From assembly GCA_019310245.1 (NCBI GenBank), contig JAFDER010000004.1, forward strand, positions 1 through 40,696: DNA of 40,696 nucleotides. The letters run 5' to 3'. The position numbers and the translations under genes are program-made. The notes under the pieces are model-generated. The model saw only the letters and a program-made list of their open reading frames with translations. It did no database searches and had not been told where the DNA came from. This DNA comes from Deltaproteobacteria bacterium (GTDB lineage: Bacteria; Myxococcota_A; Polyangia; DRWM01). Positions 7,951 to 15,880 of this stretch are shown in pieces; the first letter of the stretch is position 1; every line of letters starts with the position of its first letter.

Positions 7951-7979
7951 TTGCAGTCCGGGGCCCCGGGCGGTTAAAT
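7951..7979 (+). promoter_or_regulatory. putative promoter with a 12-bp palindrome in the spacer
   Basis: TTGCAG (7951-7956), 17 bp, TTAAAT (7974-7979), upstream of the metallopeptidase lipoprotein gene at 8054. The spacer holds the perfect palindrome CCGGGGCCCCGG (7958-7969), placed where a dimeric regulator would sit between the two promoter hexamers. Confidence 0.4.
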
Positions 7980-8053
7980 CGTTCCCGTCCTGAAATTTGG
8001 GCAGGGAGCAGCGTGGTTGCAACGAGATCCCACCCCAGAGCCGGAGGAAGATC

Positions 8054-9808
8054 ATGACGAGATGGACCTGCACCACCCTGCTTGCGGCCGCCCTCGTGGC
8101 CACCACGGCGGCCTGCAAGCCCAAGACCCAGCCGAAGGGGGAAGAGATGCCCACGCCCGAGGAGCCGGAAGTGACGCCCGAGGTGGAGAAGCCGACGAGC
8201 CAGTTCGCCGCCTGGGAGAGGATCCAGAAGCAGCTCACCAAGTTCGAGCAGTACAAGCTCGAGTGGAGCCGCGGCCCGCTCACCGACGGGCACCGGGCCA
8301 TGCTGAAGGAGCTGTTCGCAGCGGCAGACCTGATGGACGAGATGTTCCTCCGCCAGGTCTCCCGGCGCAACGTCCAGCTCAGGGTGGATCTCGAGAGGAG
8401 CGACGACCCGGGCAAGGAGGACATCGCCCACTACTTCCGGATCATGTTCGGCCCCTACGACCGTCTCGATCACAACAGGCCCTTCATCAACGTGCCGAGG
8501 AAGCTCAAGGGCGCCACCTTCTACCCGGCGAACATGGACAAGGCGGAGTTCGAGAAGTGGATCGAGGAGCACCCAGGTGACGAGCAGGCGTTCCGCGCAC
8601 CGTTCACCGTGCTGACCAGGACGAAGGAGAAGAGGCTCGCCGCGGTCCCCTACAGCGAGCACTACAAGGAGTGGCTCGAGCCGGCGGCCGCGCACCTGCG
8701 AACCGCGGCCTCGCACGCCGAGAACGAGAGCCTGAAGACGTTCCTCGAGAGCCGGGCCGAAGCCTTCGGGTCGAACGACTACTTCCGGTCGGACATGGAC
8801 TGGGTGAACGTGAAGGACCACGTCATCGACGTCACCATCGGCCCGTACGAGGTCTACGAGGACGAGCTTCTCGGGTACAAGGCGGCGTTCGAGGCCTACA
8901 TCTGCATCCGCGACCCGGAGCGGAGCGCACAGCTCGAGGAGATCAAGAACCACCTGCCCGAGATGGAGTCGAACCTGCCCATACCGGAGGAGCACCAGAA
9001 CAAGAACCGTGGCGCGAAGAGCCCCGTGGCCGTCGTCGACCTCATCTACTCCGCGGGCGACGCGAAGGCGGGCGTGCAGACGCTGGCGTTCAACCTGCCC
9101 AACGACGAGAAGGTGCGCGAGCACAAGAACGGGGGCGCAAAGAAGGTGATCCTGCGCAACATGATGCACGGCAAGTACGACGTGATCATGAAGCGCATCG
9201 CCCCCATCGTGACCGCCGAGGACCAGGCCGGGAAGGTGACGTTCGAGCAGTTCTTCAACCACACGCTGATGCACGAGATCTCGCACTCCGTCGGCCCCGG
9301 CACCATCGTCAAGGAGGGCGAGAAGACGGAGGTGAGCAAGGAGATCAAGGAGCTCTACCCGACGATCGAGGAGGCGAAGGCCGACACGCTGGGCATGTAC
9401 AACTCGATCTTCCTCATCGAGAAGGGCTACTTCCCCGAGGACGTGCGCGAGAACATCTGGGTGACGTTCATGGCGGGCACCTTCCGCTCGGTGCGCTTCG
9501 GCGCCAACGAGGCGCACGGAAAGGCGAACGTGATCATCTTCAACTACCTCGTCGAGAAGGGCGCCTACATCCGCGACGAGCAGACAGGCAAGTTCGCCGT
9601 CGAGTTCGACAAGATCGAGGCGGCCGTCAAGGACCTCGCACACGACCTGCTGATGCTCGAGGCGCTCGGCGACTACGAGGGGTCGAAGGCCTTCATCGAG
9701 AAGTACGGGACGATGAGCAAGGACATGAAGGCCCTCGTGGACCAGGTGAACGAGGCCGACATCCCCGTGGACATCGAGCCCATCTTCGACATCGACGACA
9801 TCAAGTAA
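8054..9808 (+). CDS. M49-like (DPP III-type) zinc metallopeptidase lipoprotein
   Basis: Start at ATG 8054, right after GGAGGA, giving a signal ending TTAAC (Cys21) then KPK. A Pro/Glu spacer follows. The 584-residue protein has HTLMHEISHSVGPG at about residues 403-416: H407 and H411 are zinc ligands and E408 is catalytic in HExxH. EEAKAD follows at about 439-444 and supplies the third ligand. This pairing matches the bacterial relatives of dipeptidyl peptidase III (family M49), which often carry HExxH instead of the eukaryotic HExxGH. FNHTLMHE and the LGMYNSIFLIEKGYFP block after the ligand also fit. Acting as a membrane-anchored exopeptidase on oligopeptides is inference. Convergent with the next gene at a 6-nt gap. 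Confidence 0.82.
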   Translation: MTRWTCTTLLAAALVATTAACKPKTQPKGEEMPTPEEPEVTPEVEKPTSQFAAWERIQKQLTKFEQYKLEWSRGPLTDGHRAMLKELFAAADLMDEMFLRQVSRRNVQLRVDLERSDDPGKEDIAHYFRIMFGPYDRLDHNRPFINVPRKLKGATFYPANMDKAEFEKWIEEHPGDEQAFRAPFTVLTRTKEKRLAAVPYSEHYKEWLEPAAAHLRTAASHAENESLKTFLESRAEAFGSNDYFRSDMDWVNVKDHVIDVTIGPYEVYEDELLGYKAAFEAYICIRDPERSAQLEEIKNHLPEMESNLPIPEEHQNKNRGAKSPVAVVDLIYSAGDAKAGVQTLAFNLPNDEKVREHKNGGAKKVILRNMMHGKYDVIMKRIAPIVTAEDQAGKVTFEQFFNHTLMHEISHSVGPGTIVKEGEKTEVSKEIKELYPTIEEAKADTLGMYNSIFLIEKGYFPEDVRENIWVTFMAGTFRSVRFGANEAHGKANVIIFNYLVEKGAYIRDEQTGKFAVEFDKIEAAVKDLAHDLLMLEALGDYEGSKAFIEKYGTMSKDMKALVDQVNEADIPVDIEPIFDIDDIK

Positions 9809-9814
9809 GCCGAG

Positions 9815-11452
9815 CTACATGGACAGCTTCCTGGGATCCGAGCCGCCCTCGCGGCTCTCGTTCCAGGCGATCACGCGCACCGCGGGCTGCGAGACCACGG
9901 GGCAGACGAACTCGCACGCGCCGCATCCCACGCACATCGACAGGTCCACGTGCGGCCGCTGCATCATGACGGAGCCTCCGTCGAACCCCGTCTCCTCCAC
10001 CTCATCGAGCACGATGGCCTTCGGGGCGGTGGGGCAGTGCTCCTGGCACACGATGCACGGCGTCCGGTTCGCCCAGGGCAGGCAGGCCCCCCTGTCGATG
10101 ACGGCGGCGCCGATGATCACGCCCGGAGACCGCGACTCCCACCCCTTCTGCTCCTTCGTGAGCGGGGCGATGGCGCCGCTGGGGCAGACCTCGGAGCACC
10201 GCACGCAGGGCACCTCGCAGTAGCCCGCAACGGGCACCAGCACGGGAGTGTAGATGCCCTCCAGCGCGGCCTCCGTGACGGCGGGCTGTATCACGTTCGT
10301 GGGGCAGGCCTTCATGCAGGTGCCGCACCGCAGGCAGCGCGCGAGGAACTCTTCCTCCGGCAGGGAGCCGGGAGGCCGGACGCGGCGCGGATGGGGCCGG
10401 CGTTCGCCGGGGATGCCCGCCCGCGCGACGGGCACGAAGGCCAGGCCGGCCGCGGCGCTCGCGAGCATGCTGCGCCTGCCCGGGTCCAGCGCCGCGTGGC
10501 GGCCTGTGGGAAAGAACCTGAAGCGCAGCGCACCGTCCGGACAGGATGCCTGGCAGTTGAGGCACAGGACGCACTCGTGAGGCTTCCACCTGCGTCCCCC
10601 GGCCGGTTCGGGATCGCAGCCACCCTCGCACGACTGCGAGCACTTGCCGCAGTGCGTGCACGCCTCCTCGTCGCGGTCGAGGCCGAACAGGCTGAAGCGG
10701 CCGAGCAGGCCGAGCATGGCTCCGAGAGGGCAGAGCACACGGCAGTAGAAGCGAGGCATCCAGGCCGCGGCCGCGAGCGCAGCGACGAAGACGAGGAGCG
10801 TGAACAGCGCGGCGGTCGAGACGAGCCCCTCCGGCGCGAGCCCGAGCTCGACGCCGAGGACGTGGGAGACGGCGGTGGGCGCCTGGGTGAAGGGGTAGAT
10901 GGGCACGAGGGCCAGCATCGAGGCGAACGCCTCCAGGATCCCGGCCAGCGCCGGCATGAATCCCTCCGCCATGCCGCGCACGAGAAACGCGATGGGATCG
11001 AGCAGTCCGGCGAGCGCGCTGCCCATGAGCGCCGCGGCGAGCGAAAAGGCGAGGATCCAGTACTTCACCTTCTGGTGCGGCCCGCTCCGATTGCGCTCGA
11101 CGGCGAGCGAGGCCTTCCTGCGGCGCATCCAGCCGACAACGTGCTGCAGCGTGCCCATGGGACAGAGCCAGCCGCAGAACGCGCGGCCCATGACGATGGT
11201 CAGGGCGATGACCGCGAAGCTCCAGATCAGGCCGCCGTAGATGCGTCCCGTCGAGAACAGGGTCGTGATCGAGGCAAGCGGATCCAGGTCGAAGAAGAAC
11301 TGGAGCTCCAGACCGGGGATCCTCGGACCCTCCTGGACCAGGACGAAGAACGAGGCGAAGAACAGCACGAGGAACACGGCCTGGCTCACCCGGCGCACCT
11401 GCCGCGCGGCGAGGATGCCCTCCCCGGGGGACTCAGACGAGCTCTTCGACAC
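9815..11452 (-). CDS. fused NapH-like membrane / NapG-MauM-like polyferredoxin
   Basis: GTG 11452 is preceded by GGGGAGG and overlaps the end of the DUF362 gene by 20 nt, so the pair is translationally coupled. Residues 1-255 form a NapH/NosR-type membrane unit of five or six helices. It has the paired motifs CGWLCP (93-98) and CRVLCP (237-242), followed by a cytoplasmic ferredoxin module (CTHCGKC, 265-271; CVLCLNCQASC, 294-304). At 326-345 comes RRSMLASAAAGLAFV, which resembles an internal twin-arginine signal. A NapG/MauM-like part follows with four cysteine clusters: CLRCGTCMKAC, CVRCSEVC, CIVCQEHC and CVGCGACEFVC. NapH and NapG are normally separate and pass quinol electrons to a periplasmic reductase. 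No such reductase is in the window. Confidence 0.85.
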   Translation of the reverse strand: MSKSSSESPGEGILAARQVRRVSQAVFLVLFFASFFVLVQEGPRIPGLELQFFFDLDPLASITTLFSTGRIYGGLIWSFAVIALTIVMGRAFCGWLCPMGTLQHVVGWMRRRKASLAVERNRSGPHQKVKYWILAFSLAAALMGSALAGLLDPIAFLVRGMAEGFMPALAGILEAFASMLALVPIYPFTQAPTAVSHVLGVELGLAPEGLVSTAALFTLLVFVAALAAAAWMPRFYCRVLCPLGAMLGLLGRFSLFGLDRDEEACTHCGKCSQSCEGGCDPEPAGGRRWKPHECVLCLNCQASCPDGALRFRFFPTGRHAALDPGRRSMLASAAAGLAFVPVARAGIPGERRPHPRRVRPPGSLPEEEFLARCLRCGTCMKACPTNVIQPAVTEAALEGIYTPVLVPVAGYCEVPCVRCSEVCPSGAIAPLTKEQKGWESRSPGVIIGAAVIDRGACLPWANRTPCIVCQEHCPTAPKAIVLDEVEETGFDGGSVMMQRPHVDLSMCVGCGACEFVCPVVSQPAVRVIAWNESREGGSDPRKLSM

Positions 11453-12434
11453 GGCGGTCCTCCCCGATCTCGAGCTCGCCCAGCCCCCGCTCGGCGCCGA
11501 GCGGGATGTACGGGATCTCGTCCGGGCTCCTGCCGATCAGGGTGCAGCCCAGCGCGTCGGCCGCCACGGGATCGGTGGAGGCGATCACGGTATCGCGGCG
11601 CACGACGTCGTCCAGGCTGCCTCCCGACGGGCCGTTGTCGAGCAGGACCCGCACGCCGTCGACGATGTTCAGGGTGGGGCGCGTCCACTCGGTCAGGTCC
11701 ACGATCGAGTCGTCGAGCCTGTGGTGGAGCTTTCCCCGGTTGCCCCCCGCGATCCCGTAGAGGTTCTTCATGGCCCCGGTGTAGCCGGCCAGGCCGTGCT
11801 GCTTGGCCACCGGGATGTTGATGAGCCTGTCCGCATCGAGGACGGCGCGCAGGATCGCCCAGCGCTCGATGGCCCGGCCGTTCACGTCGACCGTGACGAA
11901 GTCCCCGGAATCCGGGATGACCACCTTGCCGCCCGAGACAAGGGCCGCGTCCCGGATCCCGCTGCGGTTGAAGCACATGCGCGGCGCATTGCAGGTGTTG
12001 TCGGTCACCACCACCTCGCGGGCGCCGGCGTCCATGCACAGCGCCACCACCGCGCCGACGAGCTCGGGGTTCGTGTTGGCGGCCTGCTCGGGCAGGCGGT
12101 TCCAGCCCACGTTGGGCTTCACGACCACCCGGTCGCCGCGGGAGACGAAACGCTCGATGCCTCCGAGGCACTCGATGGCGCGTCTGACGAGCGCCCCTCC
12201 GTCCACCGGTCCGACGCCCGCCTCGCGGCGCTTCACCACGGCCAGCAGCGGGGCGGGCCTGTCCACCTCGACGGGCCTGAGCGGCGCGCGGATTGCACGA
12301 AAGCTGCGGACAGGAGGCCGGGAGGCCCGGCGCGTGAAGGCGAAGGTTCCGGCCGCTCCCGCCGCGGCCAGGGCCGCAGCGGTTCTCGCGGATCTGTGGA
12401 GAAAATCCCGGCGGTCGACCTTGCGATCCTTCAT
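11433..12434 (-). CDS. Tat-exported DUF362 domain protein
   Basis: Start at ATG 12434. The upstream extension to 12731 in the ORF track is not signal-like and is rejected. The first residues, MKDRKVDRRDFLHRSARTAA, carry a twin-arginine motif (DRRDFL) followed by an Ala-rich hydrophobic core. The mature part has the DUF362 pattern: VVKPNVGWN, then GAREVVVTDNTCN, NIPVAKQHGLAGYTGAMKNLYG, IVDGV and STDPVAADALGC. DUF362 proteins often sit beside ferredoxin-type proteins, as here with the downstream polyferredoxin. The substrate and reaction are unknown, and the domain carries no ferredoxin cluster of its own. The ribosome site is weak. The two genes probably form one operon for an exported redox function. 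Confidence 0.83.
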   Translation of the reverse strand: MKDRKVDRRDFLHRSARTAAALAAAGAAGTFAFTRRASRPPVRSFRAIRAPLRPVEVDRPAPLLAVVKRREAGVGPVDGGALVRRAIECLGGIERFVSRGDRVVVKPNVGWNRLPEQAANTNPELVGAVVALCMDAGAREVVVTDNTCNAPRMCFNRSGIRDAALVSGGKVVIPDSGDFVTVDVNGRAIERWAILRAVLDADRLINIPVAKQHGLAGYTGAMKNLYGIAGGNRGKLHHRLDDSIVDLTEWTRPTLNIVDGVRVLLDNGPSGGSLDDVVRRDTVIASTDPVAADALGCTLIGRSPDEIPYIPLGAERGLGELEIGEDRRVEELV

Positions 12435-12494
12435 GAACAACCAGTGCCCGGAGGCCCTCTCATATATAAGAATACGTTCTACACTCGATAACGC

Positions 12495-12520
12495 ACTTTT
12501 TACCCGACTGTGCAAAAAGT
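12495..12520. promoter_or_regulatory. inverted repeat in the divergent pilin/DUF362 region
   Basis: ACTTTTT (12495-12501) and AAAAAGT (12514-12520) with a 12-nt centre, in an AT-rich patch 61 nt upstream of the DUF362 start and about 165 nt upstream of the pilin genes. Operator-like, unproven. An AT-rich TATATA box for the leftward gene lies nearby, around 12462-12467. Confidence 0.3.
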
Positions 12521-12653
12521 TCATAACCGGAGCGCGTCCAGCGCAGGGCAGCCACGGCCCCGCCCCCGCCCGCCCGGGAGGATGCCGCGAGATCTTCTCA
12601 ATGTTATCAGCAGGTTGCAACGATCTCCCGGATCCGGACAGACCGGAGAAGTA

Positions 12654-12667
12654 GGCACGGGCCTTGC
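12654..12667 (+). promoter_or_regulatory. sigma-54-type -24/-12 promoter for the minor pilin operon
   Basis: AGGCACGGGCCTTGCA closely matches the sigma-54 consensus TGGCACG-N4-TTGCA. GG is at 12654-12655 and GC at 12666-12667, with the required 10 bp between them. Predicted transcription start about 12679, only a few nucleotides before the first possible start codons. Sigma-54 control of pilin genes is well known in proteobacteria. Confidence 0.55.
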
Positions 12668-12684
12668 AGAATAGATGACCCGTG

Positions 12685-13380
12685 ATGAAGCGAGAAGCGA
12701 AAAAGGAGCAGGCAACGGCATGGAGGCCCACGGGCTACACGCTCGTGGAGCTGATGATCGTCGTGCTGATCATCGGCATCATGTCAGCCATCGCGGCACC
12801 GGCCCTCATGGAGAGCCGCAAGAGGAGCACCCTGGGCTCCGTCCCCAGGCAGACGCTGTCGATCTTCGAGACCGCGCGCGCCCGCTCCCTCATGCGCAAC
12901 GCCGCGATGCGCATCATCATCACGAGGGGCGACACGACCGTCCCGGGCAACATCGTGCTGCACGAGTCGCTGAACACGTCCTGCAACTTCTTCCCGCGCA
13001 GCGCCACCGACATCGACCGCGGAGCCGAGACGCGCTGGGCGATCATGACGATGGACCTGAACACGTCGCGCTACACGAACGTGGGCATCCACATGAGCCT
13101 GATGGGGTTCGGGACCGTGAAGTACGACCCCTCGGCAGGCCGAACGCTCACGGGAACGCTGACCACGCCCTACCTGGATCTGTGCCTCAACCGGCGCGGG
13201 CTCCTCCTCGAGAACACGAGCACGTTCACGAACCCCGACTGGCTGCGCATCAACAGCGGGGGCCTCCTGCAGGACAACCAGGTGGTCATCGGCTTCCAGC
13301 GCCGCGAGGACGGCCTCGACGTGGGCGTCGAGCGCATCGTGCTCGTCAAGCAGGGGGCCGTGGCGAGGATCATGAGGTGA
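12685..13380 (+). CDS. GspH/FimT-type minor pseudopilin
   Basis: A prepilin of 231 residues. A stop lies at 12676-12678, so only GTG 12682 or ATG 12685 can start it. Neither has a ribosome site, and the transcript from the sigma-54 site would be nearly leaderless. The leader is unusually long (17 residues) and basic, ending PTG, with predicted cleavage before YTLVELMIVVLIIGIMSAIAAPAL. Glu5 of the mature protein is the conserved pilin residue. The body fits GspH/FimT minor pilins, which initiate or prime pilus assembly. First gene of a five-gene pilus operon, with pilV following 5 nt after its stop. Assignment as FimT rather than a type II GspH rests on operon order. Confidence 0.85.
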   Translation: MKREAKKEQATAWRPTGYTLVELMIVVLIIGIMSAIAAPALMESRKRSTLGSVPRQTLSIFETARARSLMRNAAMRIIITRGDTTVPGNIVLHESLNTSCNFFPRSATDIDRGAETRWAIMTMDLNTSRYTNVGIHMSLMGFGTVKYDPSAGRTLTGTLTTPYLDLCLNRRGLLLENTSTFTNPDWLRINSGGLLQDNQVVIGFQRREDGLDVGVERIVLVKQGAVARIMR

Positions 13381-13385
13381 CGGGC

Positions 13386-13976
13386 ATGAGGCACCCCGCA
13401 AAGCAGGACGGGTTCACCTTCATCGAGGTCATGATGGCCCTGCTCATCTTCGGAATTGGGCTCCTGGGCATCATGGCCCTGCACGTGGTGGCGCGAAAGG
13501 GCAACAACGAGGCCCAGAACCTGAGCGCGGCCACCGCGATCTGCGAGCACTGGATGGAGCGGATGCGCACCGAATCGACGATGTGGCAGACCGGGGCATC
13601 GGACCTGATCGCGTCCGAGACGCCCATGCTCGCGCCGCTGGCGCCGGGCGTCATGACGCCGGGCGCCACCACGGGCTGGATCGCTCCGCCGCACAACCCC
13701 CTGCTCAACAAGACGCTGGAGGAGAGGACGACGGTCAGCGGAGGCTCGGCGATCCCCATCGGCGAGTACTGCACGCAGTACCGCGTCACGACCCTCATCC
13801 CCGGACAGGTGCTCAGGGCCGAGGTGAGGATCACGTGGTGGAAGGAGAACGTGAAGCGGCCGGTCAGCTGGAACACGTGCCCCGCCCACACGGGCGCGGG
13901 AGGCGATCCGGACATCACGAAGTCGCACGTCATCACGCTCTCGTCGACGCTGTGGAGGAACCCGCCGGGATCATGA
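13386..13976 (+). CDS. pilV: PilV-like minor pilin
   Basis: 196 residues with a short leader MRHPAKQDG ending in Gly, then FTFIEVMMALLIFGIGLLGIMALHVVARKGNN. The leader peptidase site, Glu5 and the GIGLLGIMALH pattern are typical of type IV pilus modification protein PilV. The mid-protein has segments such as SAATAICEHWMERMR that match the helical spine of PilV. It lies 5 nt after the FimT-like gene. Its stop overlaps the start of pilW (ATGA at 13973-13976), so translation is coupled. Role: minor pilin incorporated with FimT, PilW and PilX to prime assembly and support the PilY1 tip adhesin. The symbol follows operon order. Confidence 0.83.
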   Translation: MRHPAKQDGFTFIEVMMALLIFGIGLLGIMALHVVARKGNNEAQNLSAATAICEHWMERMRTESTMWQTGASDLIASETPMLAPLAPGVMTPGATTGWIAPPHNPLLNKTLEERTTVSGGSAIPIGEYCTQYRVTTLIPGQVLRAEVRITWWKENVKRPVSWNTCPAHTGAGGDPDITKSHVITLSSTLWRNPPGS

Positions 13977-15268
13977 CGATGATGAAACAGAGAGGATTCA
14001 CGCTCATCGAGCTGATGGTGGCGATCTTCGTGGGCGCCATCGTGATCGCGGGCATCTTCGTCATCTTCACCAACAGCCAGAAGATCTTCCACCAGGAAGG
14101 GCGGATCTCGCAGGCCCAGCTCGGCGCCAGGATCGGGATGGAGCTGCTCAAGAGCGACATCCGCCGCGCCGCCTACCTGTCGAGCCCGAACCCCGGGCCG
14201 CATCCCGTGATGGGCGGCCGCAACGTCGACCCGCTCGTCTGCTTCAACCAGGGGGTCACGGGCCTGGACCTCCAGCCGGTGGTGCACACGAACGGCACGG
14301 ACGGCAAGGTCTTCAACACGATGGGCGCACCGGTGGACATCCCCTACCCGGCCCAGAACATCGGCCTGCGGCCGGACTCCGTCATCCTCGTGGGCAACTA
14401 CATCAACGCCAACGCCTACCTGGCGCAGACGATCAGCGCGAGCACGGGTGCCATCCGTCTGCAGACGATCCAGACCGCTCCTCCGCCGGGCATGAACCCG
14501 GCGTCCGACTCGTGGTCCAGCCGGGACACCATCGGCGACAACGAGTTCCAGAGGATGTTCCCCAGCACCGCGTTCGTGCGCGTCGTCAACCGCCACGGGC
14601 GCATGATGTTCGCCCGGATCACCGGCGCCGACTTCGCCAACATGACCGTCAACGTGTCTGCCTCGGCCCTCAAGCAGGTCGGCGAGGCGATCCAGTGCGG
14701 GATCCCCGGGTACGGGGAGGGCAGCGAGGTCAACGTGGTCAACGCGATCCTGTACCGCGTGGAGATCGACCCGTCCCCCGAGGCCGTGGACTACGCGGAC
14801 GGCAACAAGCGCAAGAAGTCGGACCTCGTGCGCTACATGCTGGACCAGAACATGAACGTCCTGCGCGAGACGCGCGAGGTCGTGATCGAGCACGTCGTGG
14901 ACTTCCAGCTGTGGTACAGGCAGGACGACCCCATCGGCGCGCTGGGCTCCAGGCCCAACATCGACATGGACTGGCAGTCCAGCCTCCCCGACGACCGGCG
15001 GATCGTGATCGGCATCCCGATCGGCGCCTCGCCGCCGCCGCTCGACGGCTCGGTCAACGCGCATCCGGAGAACCTGCGCTCGGCCATCATCAAGATCAGC
15101 GTCAGGACGGCGGACGAGGACACGGAGTTCTCGTTCCTCATGAGGGGCCTGGGCGATCCCCTCCACCGCTTCGAGCTCAACCCCGTGACCGCGGGCGCCG
15201 CGCACATCAGGACCCTGGTCACCGAGGTCAAGCTCCCCAACATCGCCTTCAGGAACCTGAGAAACTAG
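13973..15268 (+). CDS. pilW: PilW-like minor pilin
   Basis: Start at ATG 13973, overlapping the stop of pilV. The leader is MTMMKQRG, with cleavage before FTLIELMVAIFVGAIVIAGIFVIFTNSQ. The mature protein of about 420 residues is large for a pilin, but PilW is the largest of the minor pilins. A helical segment IGMELLKSDIRRAAYL precedes a beta-rich body with many DNA/protein-surface-like loops and no recognisable enzyme motif. A GGAGG site lies about 15 nt upstream. Role: structural part of the minor pilin complex that initiates pilus growth, inferred from family and operon position. Confidence 0.83.
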   Translation: MTMMKQRGFTLIELMVAIFVGAIVIAGIFVIFTNSQKIFHQEGRISQAQLGARIGMELLKSDIRRAAYLSSPNPGPHPVMGGRNVDPLVCFNQGVTGLDLQPVVHTNGTDGKVFNTMGAPVDIPYPAQNIGLRPDSVILVGNYINANAYLAQTISASTGAIRLQTIQTAPPPGMNPASDSWSSRDTIGDNEFQRMFPSTAFVRVVNRHGRMMFARITGADFANMTVNVSASALKQVGEAIQCGIPGYGEGSEVNVVNAILYRVEIDPSPEAVDYADGNKRKKSDLVRYMLDQNMNVLRETREVVIEHVVDFQLWYRQDDPIGALGSRPNIDMDWQSSLPDDRRIVIGIPIGASPPPLDGSVNAHPENLRSAIIKISVRTADEDTEFSFLMRGLGDPLHRFELNPVTAGAAHIRTLVTEVKLPNIAFRNLRN

Positions 15269-15270
15269 AG

Positions 15271-15870
15271 ATGAGACGAGAAGACACGGACGTACGGGCA
15301 AGAGAGTCGGGGGCGGTGCTCTACATCGCGCTGCTCGTCGTGGTGGCGCTCGCGGCGATCGGGACGATCGGAGTCCGATCCGTGCAGTTCGAGATCGCCA
15401 CGGCACGCAACGTCAAGCAGGGCACGCAGGCGCGCTACGTGGCCTACACGGGCAACATGGTCTCGATCAGGGAGTTCGGCCAGCGCTACTCCGCGTACCG
15501 CAAGTGGATGGCCACCCAGCACCAGGACTGGTTCGACTTCGACAACGACTACTTCGCCGCGTCGGCGACGCCCATCTTCGTCGAGTCCACCGTGGACGGG
15601 GACTGGTCGGCCCTGGGATACACGAACCTCAAGCCGGGGTTCTCCACCCGGGTCAGCCAGGGGATCGAGATGGGAGACGCCGCGGGCTACGCGGTCACGG
15701 GCACGACTCAGCAGAGCTTCTGCTTCCGCAAGTACACGTTCACCTCGCTCGGGACGATCATGCCGGATCCGACGCGCGTGGCGCCCGAGTTCATGGACAA
15801 CCTTGGAAACAGCGCGGAGACCATCAGGGCCACGAGCAACATCGGGCCGGTGGTCTGCGGCATTCAGTAG
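15271..15870 (+). CDS. pilX: PilX-like minor pilin (PilX_N domain)
   Basis: 199 residues, ATG 15271, 2 nt after the pilW stop. The N-terminus MRREDTDVRARESGAVLYIALLVVVALAAIGTIGVRSVQFEIATARN has the features of PilX: a Gly before an Ala-Val-Leu run, then a long hydrophobic helix. In this family the +5 Glu is replaced and the usual prepilin cleavage motif is weaker, as here. The following helix carries the Asn-Val-Lys-Gln region and an Arg-Tyr-Val-Ala-Tyr stretch. Likely the fourth minor pilin, bridging to PilY1. No separate pilE-like gene is found between it and pilY1. Confidence 0.78.
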   Translation: MRREDTDVRARESGAVLYIALLVVVALAAIGTIGVRSVQFEIATARNVKQGTQARYVAYTGNMVSIREFGQRYSAYRKWMATQHQDWFDFDNDYFAASATPIFVESTVDGDWSALGYTNLKPGFSTRVSQGIEMGDAAGYAVTGTTQQSFCFRKYTFTSLGTIMPDPTRVAPEFMDNLGNSAETIRATSNIGPVVCGIQ

Positions 15871-15880
15871 AGGAAACACG

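Noticed and set aside
7814-9643. Upper part of the long minus-strand ORF 6104-9643
   Set aside because: It is antisense through a well-supported metallopeptidase gene. The real protein begins at ATG 7813 with a ribosome site.
13370-15406. Minus-strand ORF of 678 residues
   Set aside because: Composition is a reverse-strand shadow of the pilV-pilW-pilX genes, which have class III signal peptides and tight operon spacing.
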